Assembly: GCF_036373705.1 (NCBI RefSeq)
Contig: NC_089863.1
Coordinates: 3,580,444 to 3,644,443, forward strand
Reading direction: 5' to 3'
Origin: Amia ocellicauda
Lineage: Eukaryota; Chordata; Actinopteri; Amiiformes; Amiidae
DNA length: 64,000 nt
Below are positions 11,816 through 24,599 of this stretch, piece by piece. Positions within the stretch are counted from its first letter, which is position 1. The number at the start of each line of letters is the position of its first letter. A model generated the notes under the pieces. It was not told the DNA's origin and did no database searches. It was given only the letters and a program-made list of their open reading frames with translations. Position numbers and translations under genes: made by a program.

Positions 11816-12849
11816 TACAGATGGGTGACAAATGAAAGGAAAAACCTGAAAAAATGAGTGGAGGAACATAACAAATGCAGGTGCCTCCAGACAGGTGTAC
11901 TGCATGATACAATTAAGCAATTAACATCCTATCCTGCTCTGTGGCATGTATACAAAAGCTGAGCAGGCCCAGCTGACCTCGATTTTGGATCAAGATGGCA
12001 AGAGGAAAGGATCTAAGGGACTTTAAAAGAGGGGTCATTATTGGGGCACAAATATCACGAGCTTCAGTCACACAGACGCTCAACTGGCTAGTGTTTCAAT
12101 AGGAACAGTGACTAAAGTTACATCTGCATTTAGATCTATGGGAAAGACATCAGTAAACAGGGTTGGAAATTGTGGTTGAAAGCGCACATTCGATGAGCGT
12201 GATGCTTATGCATTACTGCGATATGTGAGATGTAGGAAAAAGTGGTCTGGTCAGATGAGTCATCCTTCACCATACTCACAACAAGTGGACGAGTGCATGT
12301 GTGGGACACCAAGAGAGCGGGACAGGCCTGAATGCTGGACCCTACAGTGAGGGGGTCTGGAGGCTCTGTTATGCTGTGGGGGGCATTTTCCTGGCATGGT
12401 TTGGGTCCACTTGTCCCCTTAGAGGGAAGGGTCACTGCAAATCATTACAAAGTTATTCTGAGTGATCTCCTTTATCCTATGGTGACACATTTCTCTCCTG
12501 ATGGGAGTGTCTCTTCCAGGATGACAATGCCCCCATCCACAGGGCATGAGGGTCACTGAATGGTGTGATGAGTATGAAAATGATGAGAATCATATGCTAT
12601 GGCCTTCACCCAATTGAACACCTGTGGGAGATTGTGGACCGACGTGTTAGACAGCGCTCTCCACCATCATCATCAAAACACCAAATGAGGGAATATCTTT
12701 AGGAAGAATGGTGTTCATCCCTCCAGTAGAGTCCAGAGACTCGGAGAATCTGTGCCAAGAGCATTGAAGCTGTTCTGGGGCTCGTGGTGCCCAACACCTT
12801 ACTGAGAGGCTTTATGTTGTTTTTTCCTTTAATTTGTCACCCGTCTGTA
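11816..12849 (+). mobile_element. Degenerate Tc1/mariner transposon, plus-strand transposase remnant
   Basis: Inverted ends: a motif beginning TACAGATGGGTGACAAAT at 11816 and its complement ending CACCCGTCTGTA at 12849. Between them is a broken transposase: an N-terminal helix-turn-helix piece from ATGGCAAGAGGAAAGGATC (about 11995), and a C-terminal DDE-domain piece at 12332-12559 with the GGSVMLWGAFSWHG motif. Stops and frameshifts interrupt it; it is not functional. Confidence 0.82.
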
Positions 12850-15322
12850 TCTGTACATATAATAATAATAATAGTAAAAATAATACTCCCAGCAGTATTC
12901 TGCGTGTCATGTGCATAACACCACCAGAGAAGACAGGAATTTGAACTCAGATTCATTTTGACCCGTTTTATTTTTATTCATTTTTTAAATAGATTTTATT
13001 TTTTGTAGTATTTTCATTTCAAACACACACACACACACATGTTCATCTTTTTTTTTTGTCATTTTTTTTTGTTACAGATACATTTTTTTTTTTTTTCTAA
13101 CTCGGAACAATAAACACAGGTCAATATCATTATTCTTGTTTTAGTTTTTTTTTCTTCTTTCTTTTCCCATCGTCTTGATATTTATCGTTGATCAGACACT
13201 GAAAAGTTTCATTCTGCTTTCTTCCCAATCGTAATTCTATGACATAACTGTTGTGTTGTCTGTTTATCCTCTCTGCTAGATCATTTCCATTACGGAGAAC
13301 CTCTGAAGGGTAAAATATAATAAAACAAAATCCTGTGCCCTACGTTACCCAGAATTCCCCTGCCAGGTCCCTCCTTGTAGGCCGGGGATTGTGGGTAATA
13401 TAGACACAATTCTTCCCTCCACTTTCCCCTCCCTCCCACTGACCCACAAACAAAACAAAACCAAAAAACTATAACAAAGACAGTCCAGACTATAACAGTA
13501 GTGGCTCCATATTCCCAGCGGGATTATTATCAACACCTGGGAACTAATTTAACAACAACAGAAAAGTCCCATCATGCAATGCGACAAGACCTTTCATGGT
13601 AACCCTATAATCTCGCCCATTAACCCCTCACTGGCCGTCTGTTGGCTGGGGGGTCGGTTAATTGAATCTAGAACTCAAGACGCCCCACGATCGAGCCGGC
13701 CGAGGTTCTGCCAACGTTAGCCCAACAGTCCTGTCTTGACCGCAGAAAATTGGCTGGAAAAGTGGGCCAACGGAGAAAAGACGAAAAGTTGTTGTGCGAG
13801 ATTATACAGTGAACACATCACAGCCTGGCTCTGGTAGACACCATTAAACTGATATATATGTATATATTTTCAGACATACATTTATATTCTGCTCAAAGCG
13901 GGGACATGTGGAGCCTCCAAACACAAGAAAACTAAAATAATAATAATAATAACAGCAACAGACTGGTTAAATGAACACCATCAAATAAATTAAATAAATA
14001 AAAAGTACAAAATAAAGTGGTTAGTGTTCCAGCAATGCCCGTTTCATAACTCGTGCCCAAGCGGCATCTTCTCGCCCCATAAAGTTCCCTCCTTTATTAA
14101 GAGGCGGAAGCGCGTGCTGGGCCGAGTTATCAGAGGGGCATCACCCCCCACCCCCGCCCCAGTTTGAGTTCAGAAATAAATACACGACGCCCACAGAAAT
14201 AAACAACCGATTCAATAGATAACACCGTTTCGTTGTCATGTCTTTTTTTAGTCGAGCACACTCAGGACGACCCGCAGACGATACGAGGACCCCTCTGGGA
14301 CTTCAATGCACTGAGATGACAAGGACCCCCCAAAGGTGACCCCTCCATTTGCCTGTCTGTGTTGAATTATTGGACTCCTTTACTCCCTAACTAGATCACT
14401 ACTGTAGGTTTTTTTTTAATTTTGTCATCAGGCCAGGCAATCCGAATCAGCCCACCTTCCTCACCCCCCCCACCCCTTCCCTATGATGTCACACAACACA
14501 TTTTTTTTGTATTTTTATGTTTTTAACAGCTACAGCGATTATGAAAATCTCATGTATGTTTTGTTTTTATTTTCTTCCGTCGTTGTATACACCACAGACA
14601 CAAACTATCAAGAAATAAGATTTGTGCTATTATTCTCATTACATAGGTATCCCAGTGCGAACTGTCATCTTTTTAAAAATAAAATGTAGTGGACGATTTT
14701 AAGTTTAGTTTTCTCTTTATCCTCAGTTTGGACTCTCGCATCCTAGCATAGTCAGAAACAAAATTCTGGTTTATGTATTGATCTATTTAGCGAATCCACC
14801 ATCTTAATTGTGACCTCGTTCACCCACGTGGGTCAGTCTCCGTGTCCTCAGACAGACAGATTGTTCCCTGGAACGATTATCGATGGGATAATACGCTGTT
14901 TTTTCTGATTTGTTTGTTAAAACCTCAATAATCAAGGCCGATCCTGACTCTAGGGCCGGTCGGCCTCTATTTCTCCTCGACGCTCTTTCGCGTTTTTAAG
15001 TCACAGGTTGAACTCCTGAAGAAGAGAGATCCACAGCTGGTTTTGGAAGAAAATAACGGGGGGAAAAAAAAGTAAAAACTAGAAGAAACACAAAAGAATT
15101 GCGATGCAACGGAGTCTTGGTGGCATTTGGCAGTATAGTTAAGACAATTTTTGGTCAGTGTTATAAGGGTACATAGGTAGATAGACAGAAGTGATTTTAA
15201 TGTTCAATGCTATGACTTTGTGGTTTGTGCTCTCCAGAGATGGGGGGAGGGGTGGATGAAGACAAGTGGATGAAGGAGAGAGAGAGAGAGAGAGGGAGAG
15301 AGAGAGGAAGGGGATGCACTGC

Positions 15323-15372
<50 letters not shown>

Positions 15373-15668
15373 AGAGGGAAGGAAATCCCCAACTTTGTCC
15401 ATGAGCACATCTGTCACGGATTTAAAAAAAAACAATTGTGTGTATAGGACGAGGAAGAGAGGGGGCGGAGCCACAACCTGCTCTTCCTGCTTCCCGTCAC
15501 TCCGCCCCCCCCACCCATCCGCTGCTTTTCCAGAGTCCTGCCCCCTCCGTTCTCTAGTAGCTGGGTGACATGGGAACAGCTTGCCCTTACTGCCCCGTGT
15601 AAGCGGGCTAATCCAGTCTGGGCTAAGCCTGGGAGATTGTACCTTGAGTGAGAGCAGGAATCGCTGTC

Positions 15669-15705
<37 letters not shown>

Positions 15706-16106
15706 CACGCACGGCACCCACGGCACACAACACGCTCAGCTACGCACTCACCGCGTCGCACCACTACACACACACACACGCTTGGCTACACACACTCATA
15801 CACACTCTCAGAAGAGGTTGCGGGAGAGTTACAAGAGAGTGGGGGTGATGAGAGAAAGAGAGAGTGACGAGAGTGGGGGGGTGAGAGAGAGAGAGAGAGA
15901 GAGAGGGTGATTCTGCTGAAGCCGAGCAGGGTTTTTTTAAACCATAAACAAAGGAGGAATATTTTCTCTCCCCAGTCCAGTGGCAGTGTATCCCAGAGAC
16001 AGACGGACAGACAGAGTTAGACAGAGCTCACTGGTGGCAGTACGCAAAATTAAAAACAACCAGAAAAAGAGTTCCTGAAATGAGCCGACTGTCAACAAAC
16101 AACAAC

Positions 16107-16153
<47 letters not shown>

Positions 16154-17266
16154 CAAAAAGATCTGTAACCGGAGAGAGAAAAATAATGAACAGAGAGAAA
16201 AAGGCAACAGCTACAGTAACAAGAACAACAACAACAGAAAATGAGAAGTGTTTTATAGTGTGTGGTCAGGTTGTGTAGTGTATCCAACTAACTGGGAGGA
16301 GAGAGAGAGAGAGAGGGAGGGAGGGAGAGAGAGAAGCTAGGATTACTATTGCCTTTGTTGTGAACAATAAAGCTCCTAAAAACCTCCACTGCCATCTCTT
16401 CTCCTCTCCTTCCTCTCTCCTCGCCCTCCTCTTCCATCCCCTCTCTTCTCCACCTCATCCTTCTCTCATCCCTCCTAGCTCTACCTCCACACTCTCCCTC
16501 TCTCTCCCTCTCCCCTAGTACCCAGGCCACTAACCTCAGTAAGCGTCTGTGGTCGTGCTGGGTTGTGTGTTTGTGTTGCTGTTGTTGTAGATGTTGCCCT
16601 GACCCTGCAGGATCCAGCACCGCCCCCCCGCCCCAGTTTAAATCTCAATGCCACCAAAACCCGGGTCAGGACTCCAGTTATTATCTTCCAAAACATTATG
16701 ACCTCATTTCAAATAAACAAAGAAGAATATCAAAAAATATACAAAAGCTGTGGATAGGAATGTATTAGTTTCACCGTTATTTTGCAAGGTTGATCATTTT
16801 TTTCATCTTCAAAGATCCGTGCGTTCAGATCCCGTCGCTGTGTGGTCGGAATTTATTCGGGTATCGATATCCTTTTTAATTTCGTTTTTATAGGAGCTAC
16901 AGTTTTAGTACAGATGCAGACGCCCCCCTCACCTCCCTCCAAATAAGACAAACGCAATTGTTCCAAAACTGCGTCACAGGGGTCGTTAAGTCTATGAATC
17001 AAGTTCCTGTCTAATTAGTGTTATTTCTATATATATATATGCATGATACACACAGAGAGATAGGTACACATAGTCCTACAGAGGGGAGATCTAATTCTAA
17101 TCTATTATTGTAATCTAATGACTAATTATAGTATTTATTTTGTCCTTTCCGTTGCATCCTAGATAGCCAATGGGACAATTATTTATTCATGATATAATTG
17201 TATTTGTTTTCCCAATTTTAGTTGGCGATCTAAGCCTTGGTAATTGTAGTTCTGTAGTTATATGTG

Positions 17267-17272
<6 letters not shown>

Positions 17273-17325
<53 letters not shown>
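17273..17325. repeat. (TA)n microsatellite
   Basis: About 50 bp of alternating TA followed by ACACATCTATATATATAGATAG, able to form a cruciform. Confidence 0.9.
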
Positions 17326-17330
<5 letters not shown>

Positions 17331-17520
17331 CTATATATATATAGATAGAGAGAGAGCGAATAACGTGTTTACACGTATAGGTATATAGACAGCATACGGC
17401 ACTGCTATACAGGAATGTACAGGAAAACGCAAAACACGCATAGAAATTATCAGTCCCGAAAAAAGCAAACACGGCACGCACGTTGGTCCTGTCTAAAGTG
17501 GCAGTTTACAAAAAAGGAAC

Positions 17521-17572
<52 letters not shown>

Positions 17573-17679
17573 GGGGTAGAGTGTTGCTAATAGTCAAAGA
17601 CTAATACCTCGGTTTAAAAGAGAGAGGGAGGGAGAGAGAGAGTGTGCTGGTAAAAGTCATCCAAAAACTATTACCTTGG

Positions 17680-17685
<6 letters not shown>

Positions 17686-17738
<53 letters not shown>
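17686..17738. repeat. (GA)n microsatellite
   Basis: Uninterrupted GA run of about 52 bp; a second impure run lies at 17523-17573. Confidence 0.93.
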
Positions 17739-18189
17739 AACGGGTTCACCAATCTTTCCAAATAGAGAAAGAGAGAGAGAGAAACAGGGACAGATACAGG
17801 AAACATTAGTTGTTTTTCCCCCCGGTAGTAGGCAGTCACCTCTGATGCAATGAATAATAATACACGTAGAAACATCATCTAAGAATAATACTCTACAAAG
17901 AACCAAAAATATATATATCATATATATAACAATAATTGCAAGTGGTCATTTTTTTTGTCTTTTGTCTTTTCTCGTATTAATAATAATCATAATTATACTC
18001 ATAGGTAAGAAAGGGTAGGCATATTTACACAGTCCTGGACACAGCCAGACGGCAGGCTTCACACACTGGGCCAGGCAGGGAAGGGGGGATGGGGGGTGGG
18101 GGGGCGGAAGATTTCGGTCGGTCGGTCGGTCGGTCCTTGCGTTTCAGCGACGAGAGCAGGTTGTGCAGACGTGCCGACGGGCGGTCCGA

Positions 18190-19111
18190 CTAGGTGCTGA
18201 AATACACTGGAGAGAGGGAGGAGGGAGGGAGGAAGCAGAGAGAGAATCGGTCAGACACTTCACTGCTGGACATCTGACATCCTGATCGAGGGACTGGGCA
18301 AGACACCGGAGTGGGAACAGTGACACAGTAGGTGTGTTAGGGACCGGAGTCGCTCGCCAAACGGTTCAGTGTGGGGTCTCTCTCGGTGAGGGGTCTCTCT
18401 TGGTGAGGGGTCTCTCCCGGTGAGGGGCTCAGTGCAGCGACACGCTCAGTGAGGGGCTCGGTGTGGGGTCTGTCTCAGTGTGGGGTCTCTCTCGGTGAGG
18501 GGCTCATTGAGGGGTCTCTCTTGGGGAGGGGATCGGTGAGGGGGTTTCTTTCAGCAAAGGACTCGGGGAGGGGGCCTCTCTCGGTGAGGGGCTCGGTGTG
18601 GGGTCTCTCTCGGTGAGGGGTCTCTCCCAGTGAGGGGCTCAGTGTGGGGTCTCTCCCAGTGTGCTGTCGCTCTCAGTGTGGGGTCTCTCTCGGTGGGTGA
18701 GGGGCTCAGTGCGGCGACACTCGCAGTCAGGGGCTCGGTGTGGGGGTCTTTCTCGTTTAGGGGCTTGACGTGGGGTCTCTCTCTGTGAGGGGCTCGGCCC
18801 ACCGTTCATTTTCCACCCTAGTGCAGTGAGCTGACTAAGACAGCAGTCACCACTAAACCACAGCACAGCCAACCCCGAGAGCAAGGGCTGCTGGGAGAAC
18901 ATTGTCATGATGGGGAGTCTGTGGCATAACTCAGCACCAGTGAGAATTGCAGCACGAGCGCCATTTCGTCAGCTATAATCTCTGAATCACCACAAAGCAA
19001 AGGATTATGGGTACTACCCTGCTGTAGCAGTGACTCAGCGCTCTGTGTAGTAGTTCATTTGTTTAAATCATTATGCTTTCTGAGCTGCTGGGATACTTAA
19101 CGCACCGCACC

Positions 19112-19153
<42 letters not shown>

Positions 19154-21847
19154 AACAACACAGTGGGTGTGTCGAACCATGGAGTCTCGTGATAGTTATT
19201 GATCACTTACCGATCACAATAATCAGAATGATCGCGCATATCACTCCCAGGATGATCATCATCTGCGGGAGAGAGAGAGAGGGTGATGAGAAGAGAGACA
19301 GGGAGAGGGGGTAGAGAAAGAGAGCGGAGAGGGCGAGAGAAGGGGGAGAGAGACAAAGACAGAGGGAGAGAAAGAGAGATTAATGGAAAAGAAAGGGACA
19401 GAAAGAAAAAGAAAAGGCTGGTGTGTTGGCCGCTGGGTTATGGCTGGGGGTTTGATTGATTGGAGGGTGAGTTGGTTATGGTTGGTTATTAGGTGAGTTA
19501 TGGCTGGGGCCTGACAGGGTTATGGTTGGGGGTTGGATGGGTTACAGTTGGTTAGTTGGGTGGGTTATGGCTTAGGGTTGAGTGGGTTATGGTTGGTTGG
19601 TGGGTGGGTTACAGTTGGGGATTGGCTGAGTTATGTTTGGGGGTTGGTTGGGAGCTACTCACCTTCAGGTTCTTCCACCAGTACTTGCGCTTGAGCTTGG
19701 CAGCGCTGGTCTCAAACTGGGAGGCTCCGGCCTGCAGGGCGTCGGCCCGGTCGTCCAACTCAGAGAGCTTCTGATCACGCTCCAGGACCTTGTCCACGTT
19801 CACCCGCATGATGTCCACCACCTGAGAGAGAGGCGGTCAAGGCGTCTCAGTGGGTGGGTCAGCATGTACATGTGTGTCAGAGTACTGGTCAGTGTGTCAC
19901 AGTATCACAGTGGGAGTGTCATTGTATCGGTCAGTGTGTCACAGTGGGAGTCAGTGCATCAGTAAGTGTATCACAGTGTCAGTGTATCAATTTTGTGTCA
20001 GTTTGTCCGTGTGTCAAAGTGTCACAGTTTTAGTGAGTGTGTCAGTATATTGGTCAGTGTGTCACAGTGGGAGTTGAGTCGGTGTGTCAGTGTATGGGTC
20101 AGTGCGTCACAGTGGGAGTCAGTGCATCAATTAGGGTGTCACAGTGTCATAGTGTCGGTTTTGTGTCAGTTTGTCCGTGTGTCAGCGTGTGTGAGCGGGC
20201 GTGTCCGTGTGGGGCTGGGCGAGTCTCCTCACCTCGTCCACTTGTGCCTGGGTCTGCTGCAGGCGCCGGTTGCTGGTGAGGTTGGGGGGCTGCTGGGGGG
20301 CAGGGGGGCCTCCCTCTCCCCCTGGGGCTCCTGCTGCGGGGGCGGCTGGTGCAGACCTGCCAATCACAACACAACACTCACAGCACGACCACCTACCAAT
20401 CACGGCCCAGGGCGGGCCCAGTGACACGGCCACTGTCAAAGAACATCGACGCCAATGACAAATAGTGTAAATACAGGCCCAATCAGAGGGGGGGACAACG
20501 GGGACGCCCCAGTGTTGAGACAACGTTAAATTATCCCACCAATAATGTATTCTCGGCTCAAAAGCGTTGGGGGGTGGAGATCGGAAGGGATAACACAAAC
20601 TGAACATATGAACACAGCCCCAAGGGGAAGGACACCATTTTCTCAACTCCCTACACACGCTTTCAAAAGATCCTGAAAAGAAAAAGTTCTAGAGAGAAAA
20701 AGAGCGAAAAAGACAGACAGTGACAGAGAGAAATGAGGTAGAGAGAGTGACTTAACCAACTTTATTCTACAAATGAAAAATCACTTAAATATGTGTAAAT
20801 GCTACCTCCCCACACCCATCCACTCCACCTCTCTAGAAATACACCCCAATCAAAAACAAAGATATAAACACAAAATACCACAAAACGCTTATTTTAGTTT
20901 AAAAAAGGCAGCCAAAATGTATTTTAAATAAATGAATATGATACAAACAAACAAAAGGCATCCATTCTACCGTGGTTAATGTTGCAACTTGGAGCAACAA
21001 GGCTTGTTGTCTGTATACAACCGCAACACATTAACAATATACAATAGTGCGCAATGCAAACGCAGAGTGCAGAGGGTCCACTGTCCCCGTAATGAGTCAA
21101 TATATCGATTGATTTGCGTATTGAACGTATTGACAAGTAGATCCGGTCCACTGGCAAATCTGCACATAAACAGCGGCAGTGACGCGCTCCGGCCGGCAGG
21201 TGGCGCCACAACGGCGAGAGAATGACCTCTAACGCGTGAATGAAATTGAGCTGTTTGAATGTATAGACATCGATGTATATATTGATATGCATGTCATCCT
21301 CCGAGCCTGCAAAAACAACCCCCCCCACACACACACACACACACACACACACTGGCGTGCATGGGTCTATGAATGCATGCACAGGTGTGTGAAGGCAGAT
21401 GGGTGTCATTCGCTGCTGAAGAGGACGGCCTGCTCTCGCCGGGGCCGACGATTCCCGCTGACTCGTGTTGGCCTATTTTTAGACCCTCAATCCGGAGTTT
21501 AGGACGAGAGGGTGGGGAGGTGGGGAGGTGGGGTGGGGGAGGATCTCGATCAATCGATGGATCAATCAAAACCACCGACAGTAGTGGAAACAGGAATTAT
21601 CGGATTAATAATAAGATATACATGGTTCTCTTTCATGGCCCCTTTTCTGGCCATTTCAAGATGCCGAGCAAATGCAGAAAGATCAGTGCCAATGTGCAGA
21701 GATGCACTGATATATAAACACACAGACACACTGTGCACCCCACCATGCCCACAGGACACACGGTGCAATCTGCAAAACAGCAACTGTGTGCTTGTCTCAT
21801 TGTACTACACTGTGCAAATACACGGTAGGCTAATCCTGGTGTGCAGT

Positions 21848-21891
<44 letters not shown>

Positions 21892-22305
21892 CACCCACAC
21901 GTCCGACCCCCCAGCCTGCCGGGCGGGTGTGTCGGTCACTATGCCGAGCAGCTGCCGTCTGTCTCTATAACCTTGTTGTGTCAACAGAGCGCTTTTGAAT
22001 TGGGAGACGCTGGGAAACCGGGAGAGCCGCACTAAACAGCACTGACCCCCCCAGGCACGCCATATCTCCCCAGGGATGCAGCGGATAAGAGAGAGAGACA
22101 GGGTTGTAGTCACGCACACTATTATTTTGACTGTTATCAAGGTTGTAAACACGGTGTTAGCGTGTAGTTGTGTTTCAGATATGTCATTAATGTGTGTATT
22201 GACCCCCCCGGCGGCCGTGTCTGACTCTGAGGCCAAGCCATCGGAAACGGAAAGGGTTAAGATTACTCTGGCCCGACCCCCTCACCCCGCCCCGCTCCGT
22301 TAAAC

Positions 22306-22354
<49 letters not shown>

Positions 22355-22455
22355 GAGAAAAGGAAAGCGGGGGGGTGGGGGTTAAATCCAGAGCCGTGAA
22401 TCATCATCATAGATCAAACCAAATAAAAAATAAATCGCCTCAGAAATTGGTAGTA

Positions 22456-22503
<48 letters not shown>

Positions 22504-22652
22504 TAATGATGACAATACTATTTGATTATTTAAACTCCGTGTTGACAGTGTGAATAAGAGAAGGCATTTCACACAAACAGGGTTATTTACAGCCCCCCCC
22601 CTCACCGGTCCCACAGATTCCCGGATATTTCCTTCATGAGCCGTCGTCCCCC

Positions 22653-22708
<56 letters not shown>

Positions 22709-24023
22709 TAATGAATGGTAGTTAATGCTAGTGACATCGCAGGCTATTTAAATAAATATAATCGACACTACAGTCTGTGTGAGTGTGTCATTCACGCACA
22801 GACAGACAGACGGACGGACACGGTGACATGGCCCGGGCCCCACAGGCTCCACTCGGGGGTTGTTTTCCGCCACTCATTTCTCACCCCCCCCTCCAGCATG
22901 TCAAAGCGTTGGGGCACATGTGACGCGCGTCTGAGTGGGGATTAATAGCCGGCTGGGCATTAATAAGGACGGACGGACGGACACGCACCCACGGGCAGAT
23001 GCCCCTTTGCCCCGGGAGCATCCTACCCGCTCCATCACGACTCATGGGTGGCTGATGGACTCACCCCACCCTCCTCCTCCTCCTCCTCCTCCTCCTCCTC
23101 CTCCTCCTGTCCTCTGCTGTTGTTCCTGACCCACACGGAACACGCATAGGTCTGCATGTACCCGGTGCCAGTGTGCCCACCTGGCCGTGTTACACCCCGC
23201 TGGTGTTGACAGATTTCACACGCACATCTGAGATGCACACGGCTGTGCCCACGCACGGGAGAGGGCCATTTTCACTGCCACTGTAGATAGGTATATATAT
23301 ATATCGGTATATAGGGTATATAAAATACAACGTCAGTGTTTGCGATGCGTGTCAGCGACGATAAAAGCACGACCGAGTGGATCAAATAAATCAATTAAAT
23401 AAATAAATCCCATTCCAGCCAGTACAAGCCAGCGAGAAACGGGAGGCACGCATTTGACACAGCCGCGATTTAAAACACAGATCAACCCCAGAAAAACACG
23501 CACAAATTGACAGAAAAACACGGGGGCTAATTAGAGACGGGCGGGGGGACATTTGTATGTTGTGCGTGATCGTGCGTGTCGTTATTGTAGCGAAAAGACT
23601 TTTATTATTATGTCACCACAAGATTCATTGGGAGATTTACAGTGTTATTCGCATTATAACTGTGTGTTGGTGTTGGCAGTGGGGGGTTTAAATTAGTATT
23701 GAATTATGAACAGTACAAATAGACCGTCTTCTGAAGCCCGAACTGCTCCCCGAGTGTGAAGGGGCTGCAAACGGGGTGTCGGTGTCTCCGTGGGGGGGTC
23801 CCTCGCTTAATACCTGTAGTGGGGCTGCATGTGAAATCGGATCTTTCCCTTTATTGATCATTTTATGTGGTTTTATTTTTGTCCGTCCCCACCTTCGCCC
23901 TTTAAAAGGCACAACAGCCAGCTCACCTGTCTACAGGGGGAGGGGGGGGGGCGACAGCAACTGCACAACACACACACACACATGAAGACACATAAAAACA
24001 CACAACCACAATCCGTACTCACA
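18190..24023 (-). CDS. vamp2: Vesicle-associated membrane protein 2 (synaptobrevin-2)
   Basis: v-SNARE of synaptic and secretory vesicles; it pairs with syntaxin and SNAP-25 to drive membrane fusion. Exons in transcript order: 24023 (and upstream; contributes only the A and T of the ATG), 20233-20356, 19663-19821, 19211-19262, 18190-18206. Joined length is 117 residues against 116 in human. Residues 2-28 are the Ala/Pro/Gly-rich tail; 30-86 the SNARE motif, with the zero-layer Arg at 57 inside [10 protein letters not shown]; 87-95 the basic WW linker (RKYWWKNLK); then a single C-terminal membrane anchor ([12 protein letters not shown]...) ending VYFST. Splice phases agree at all four junctions. 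Each of introns 2, 3 and 4 carries its own minisatellite. Assignment to vamp2 rather than vamp1 rests on the SAPA...PPAP N-terminus and the per1 neighbour. Confidence 0.93.
18362..18792. repeat. Minisatellite in vamp2 intron 4, GGGGTCTCTCTCGGTGAG-type
   Basis: About 430 bp of 17-19 bp units with variants (TCGGTGTG, CCAGTGAG) between vamp2 exons 4 and 5. Open frames rich in RERPH across it are artefacts. Confidence 0.88.
19114..19151. repeat. (GT)n microsatellite
   Basis: Uninterrupted GT run of about 38 bp in vamp2 intron 4. Confidence 0.95.
19430..19655. repeat. Minisatellite in vamp2 intron 3, GGGTTATGGTTGG-type
   Basis: Imperfect units built from GGTTATGGCTGGGGGTTGG and GTTGGTTGGGTGGGTTA, ending a few bases before the exon 19663-19821 donor. 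Confidence 0.85.
19835..20175. repeat. Minisatellite in vamp2 intron 2, GTGTCACAGTGGGAGTCAGT-type
   Basis: Imperfect units of GTCAGTGTGTCACAGTGGGA and GTCAGTGTATCGGTCA fill nearly the whole intron between exons 2 and 3. The Cys/Val/Ser open frames there are artefacts. Confidence 0.88.
20357..24022 (-). other. vamp2: vamp2 intron 1, repeat-rich
   Basis: No exon recognised inside. Holds (CA)n at 21323-21352, (GA)n at 21848-21888 and 22307-22350, (ATT)n at 22458-22502, (AAT)n at 22656-22709, (GGAC)n at 22969-22982 and (CTC)n at 23067-23108. The intron is defined by the inferred split-start first exon, so it shares that uncertainty. Confidence 0.45.
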
Positions 24024-24130
24024 TTTCTATCCTTCGAGTCTGTCAAGTGGGGGGTGTCTAAATCCTATGTGGACCCGCGCGTTGCAGCTCCTCTTCTATC
24101 GCCTGTTTGTTTATTTGTGTGTTGATTGAT
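24023..24130 (-). other. vamp2: Candidate first exon of vamp2 with split start codon
   Basis: A strong minus-strand donor reads AGAAAT|gtgagtac at 24023/24022, and exon 2 begins |GTCTGCACC. Joining gives AGAAATGTCTGCACC, i.e. Met-Ser-Ala-Pro, so the intron falls between T and G of the start codon. The 5' limit is not determined. No other donor after AT of comparable strength was seen between 20400 and 25100. Confidence 0.5.
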
Positions 24131-24539
24131 TAATTGATGACCGAACCCTTTTTATTATTATTATTGTTATTATGATGTTGATGATGCACCCCTATATATA
24201 TATATATATTATATATAAATATATATATATGTCTTCCCCTCCTTCACAGCTCCCGCTGGTTTGTCCGTCTTTTCCGACGCTTCCCAGACCACCTTTTCTC
24301 TCCCCTCTGCTCGTCGAAATGCGCTTTTTCTGCCGTCGATGTTTCTGGCTGTTATTCCCCCGGTTTTCTCCACCGATGTGCGTGTTTTTCTGTGTGTCAG
24401 GACGCGTCGCCCGGCTGCAAACCCGTCTCCACTATGGCTGCTCTGGCTGCGCCTTGTGTTTCTGTCACTGATGCTTTCTCCTGAGCAGGGGGGTAAAGGA
24501 GGAGGGTGGTGTGTGTGTTGGGGGGGGAGCTGTGGACGA

Positions 24540-24580
24540 GAACAAAGTGGCTCGTCTGACGTCATCTGTCATCCGGGAGG
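24540..24580 (-). promoter_or_regulatory. CRE upstream of vamp2
   Basis: Palindromic TGACGTCA at 24557-24564, about 530 bp upstream of the exon-1 donor. Possible promoter element; function inferred only from motif and position. Confidence 0.3.
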
Positions 24581-24599
24581 TTTCTGGGCGGTGAGAGAC

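Larger units (their letters stand above)
12960..18189 (-). other. Region downstream of vamp2: possible very long 3' UTR or intergenic
   Basis: No coding exon is visible. Two minus-strand AATAAA signals sit at 12967-12978, at the far end. About 13300-15100 is low in transposons; the rest is rich in simple repeats: (GA)n at 15267-15373, (CA)n at 15669-15703, (AAT)n at 16104-16151, (TA)n at 17273-17325, (GA)n at 17523-17573 and 17686-17737, and (CGGT)n at 18115-18136. Whether it is transcribed as the vamp2 UTR cannot be told from sequence. Confidence 0.3.

Noticed and set aside
18551-18908. RERPH-rich proteins on the minus strand
   Set aside because: They translate the vamp2 intron 4 minisatellite.
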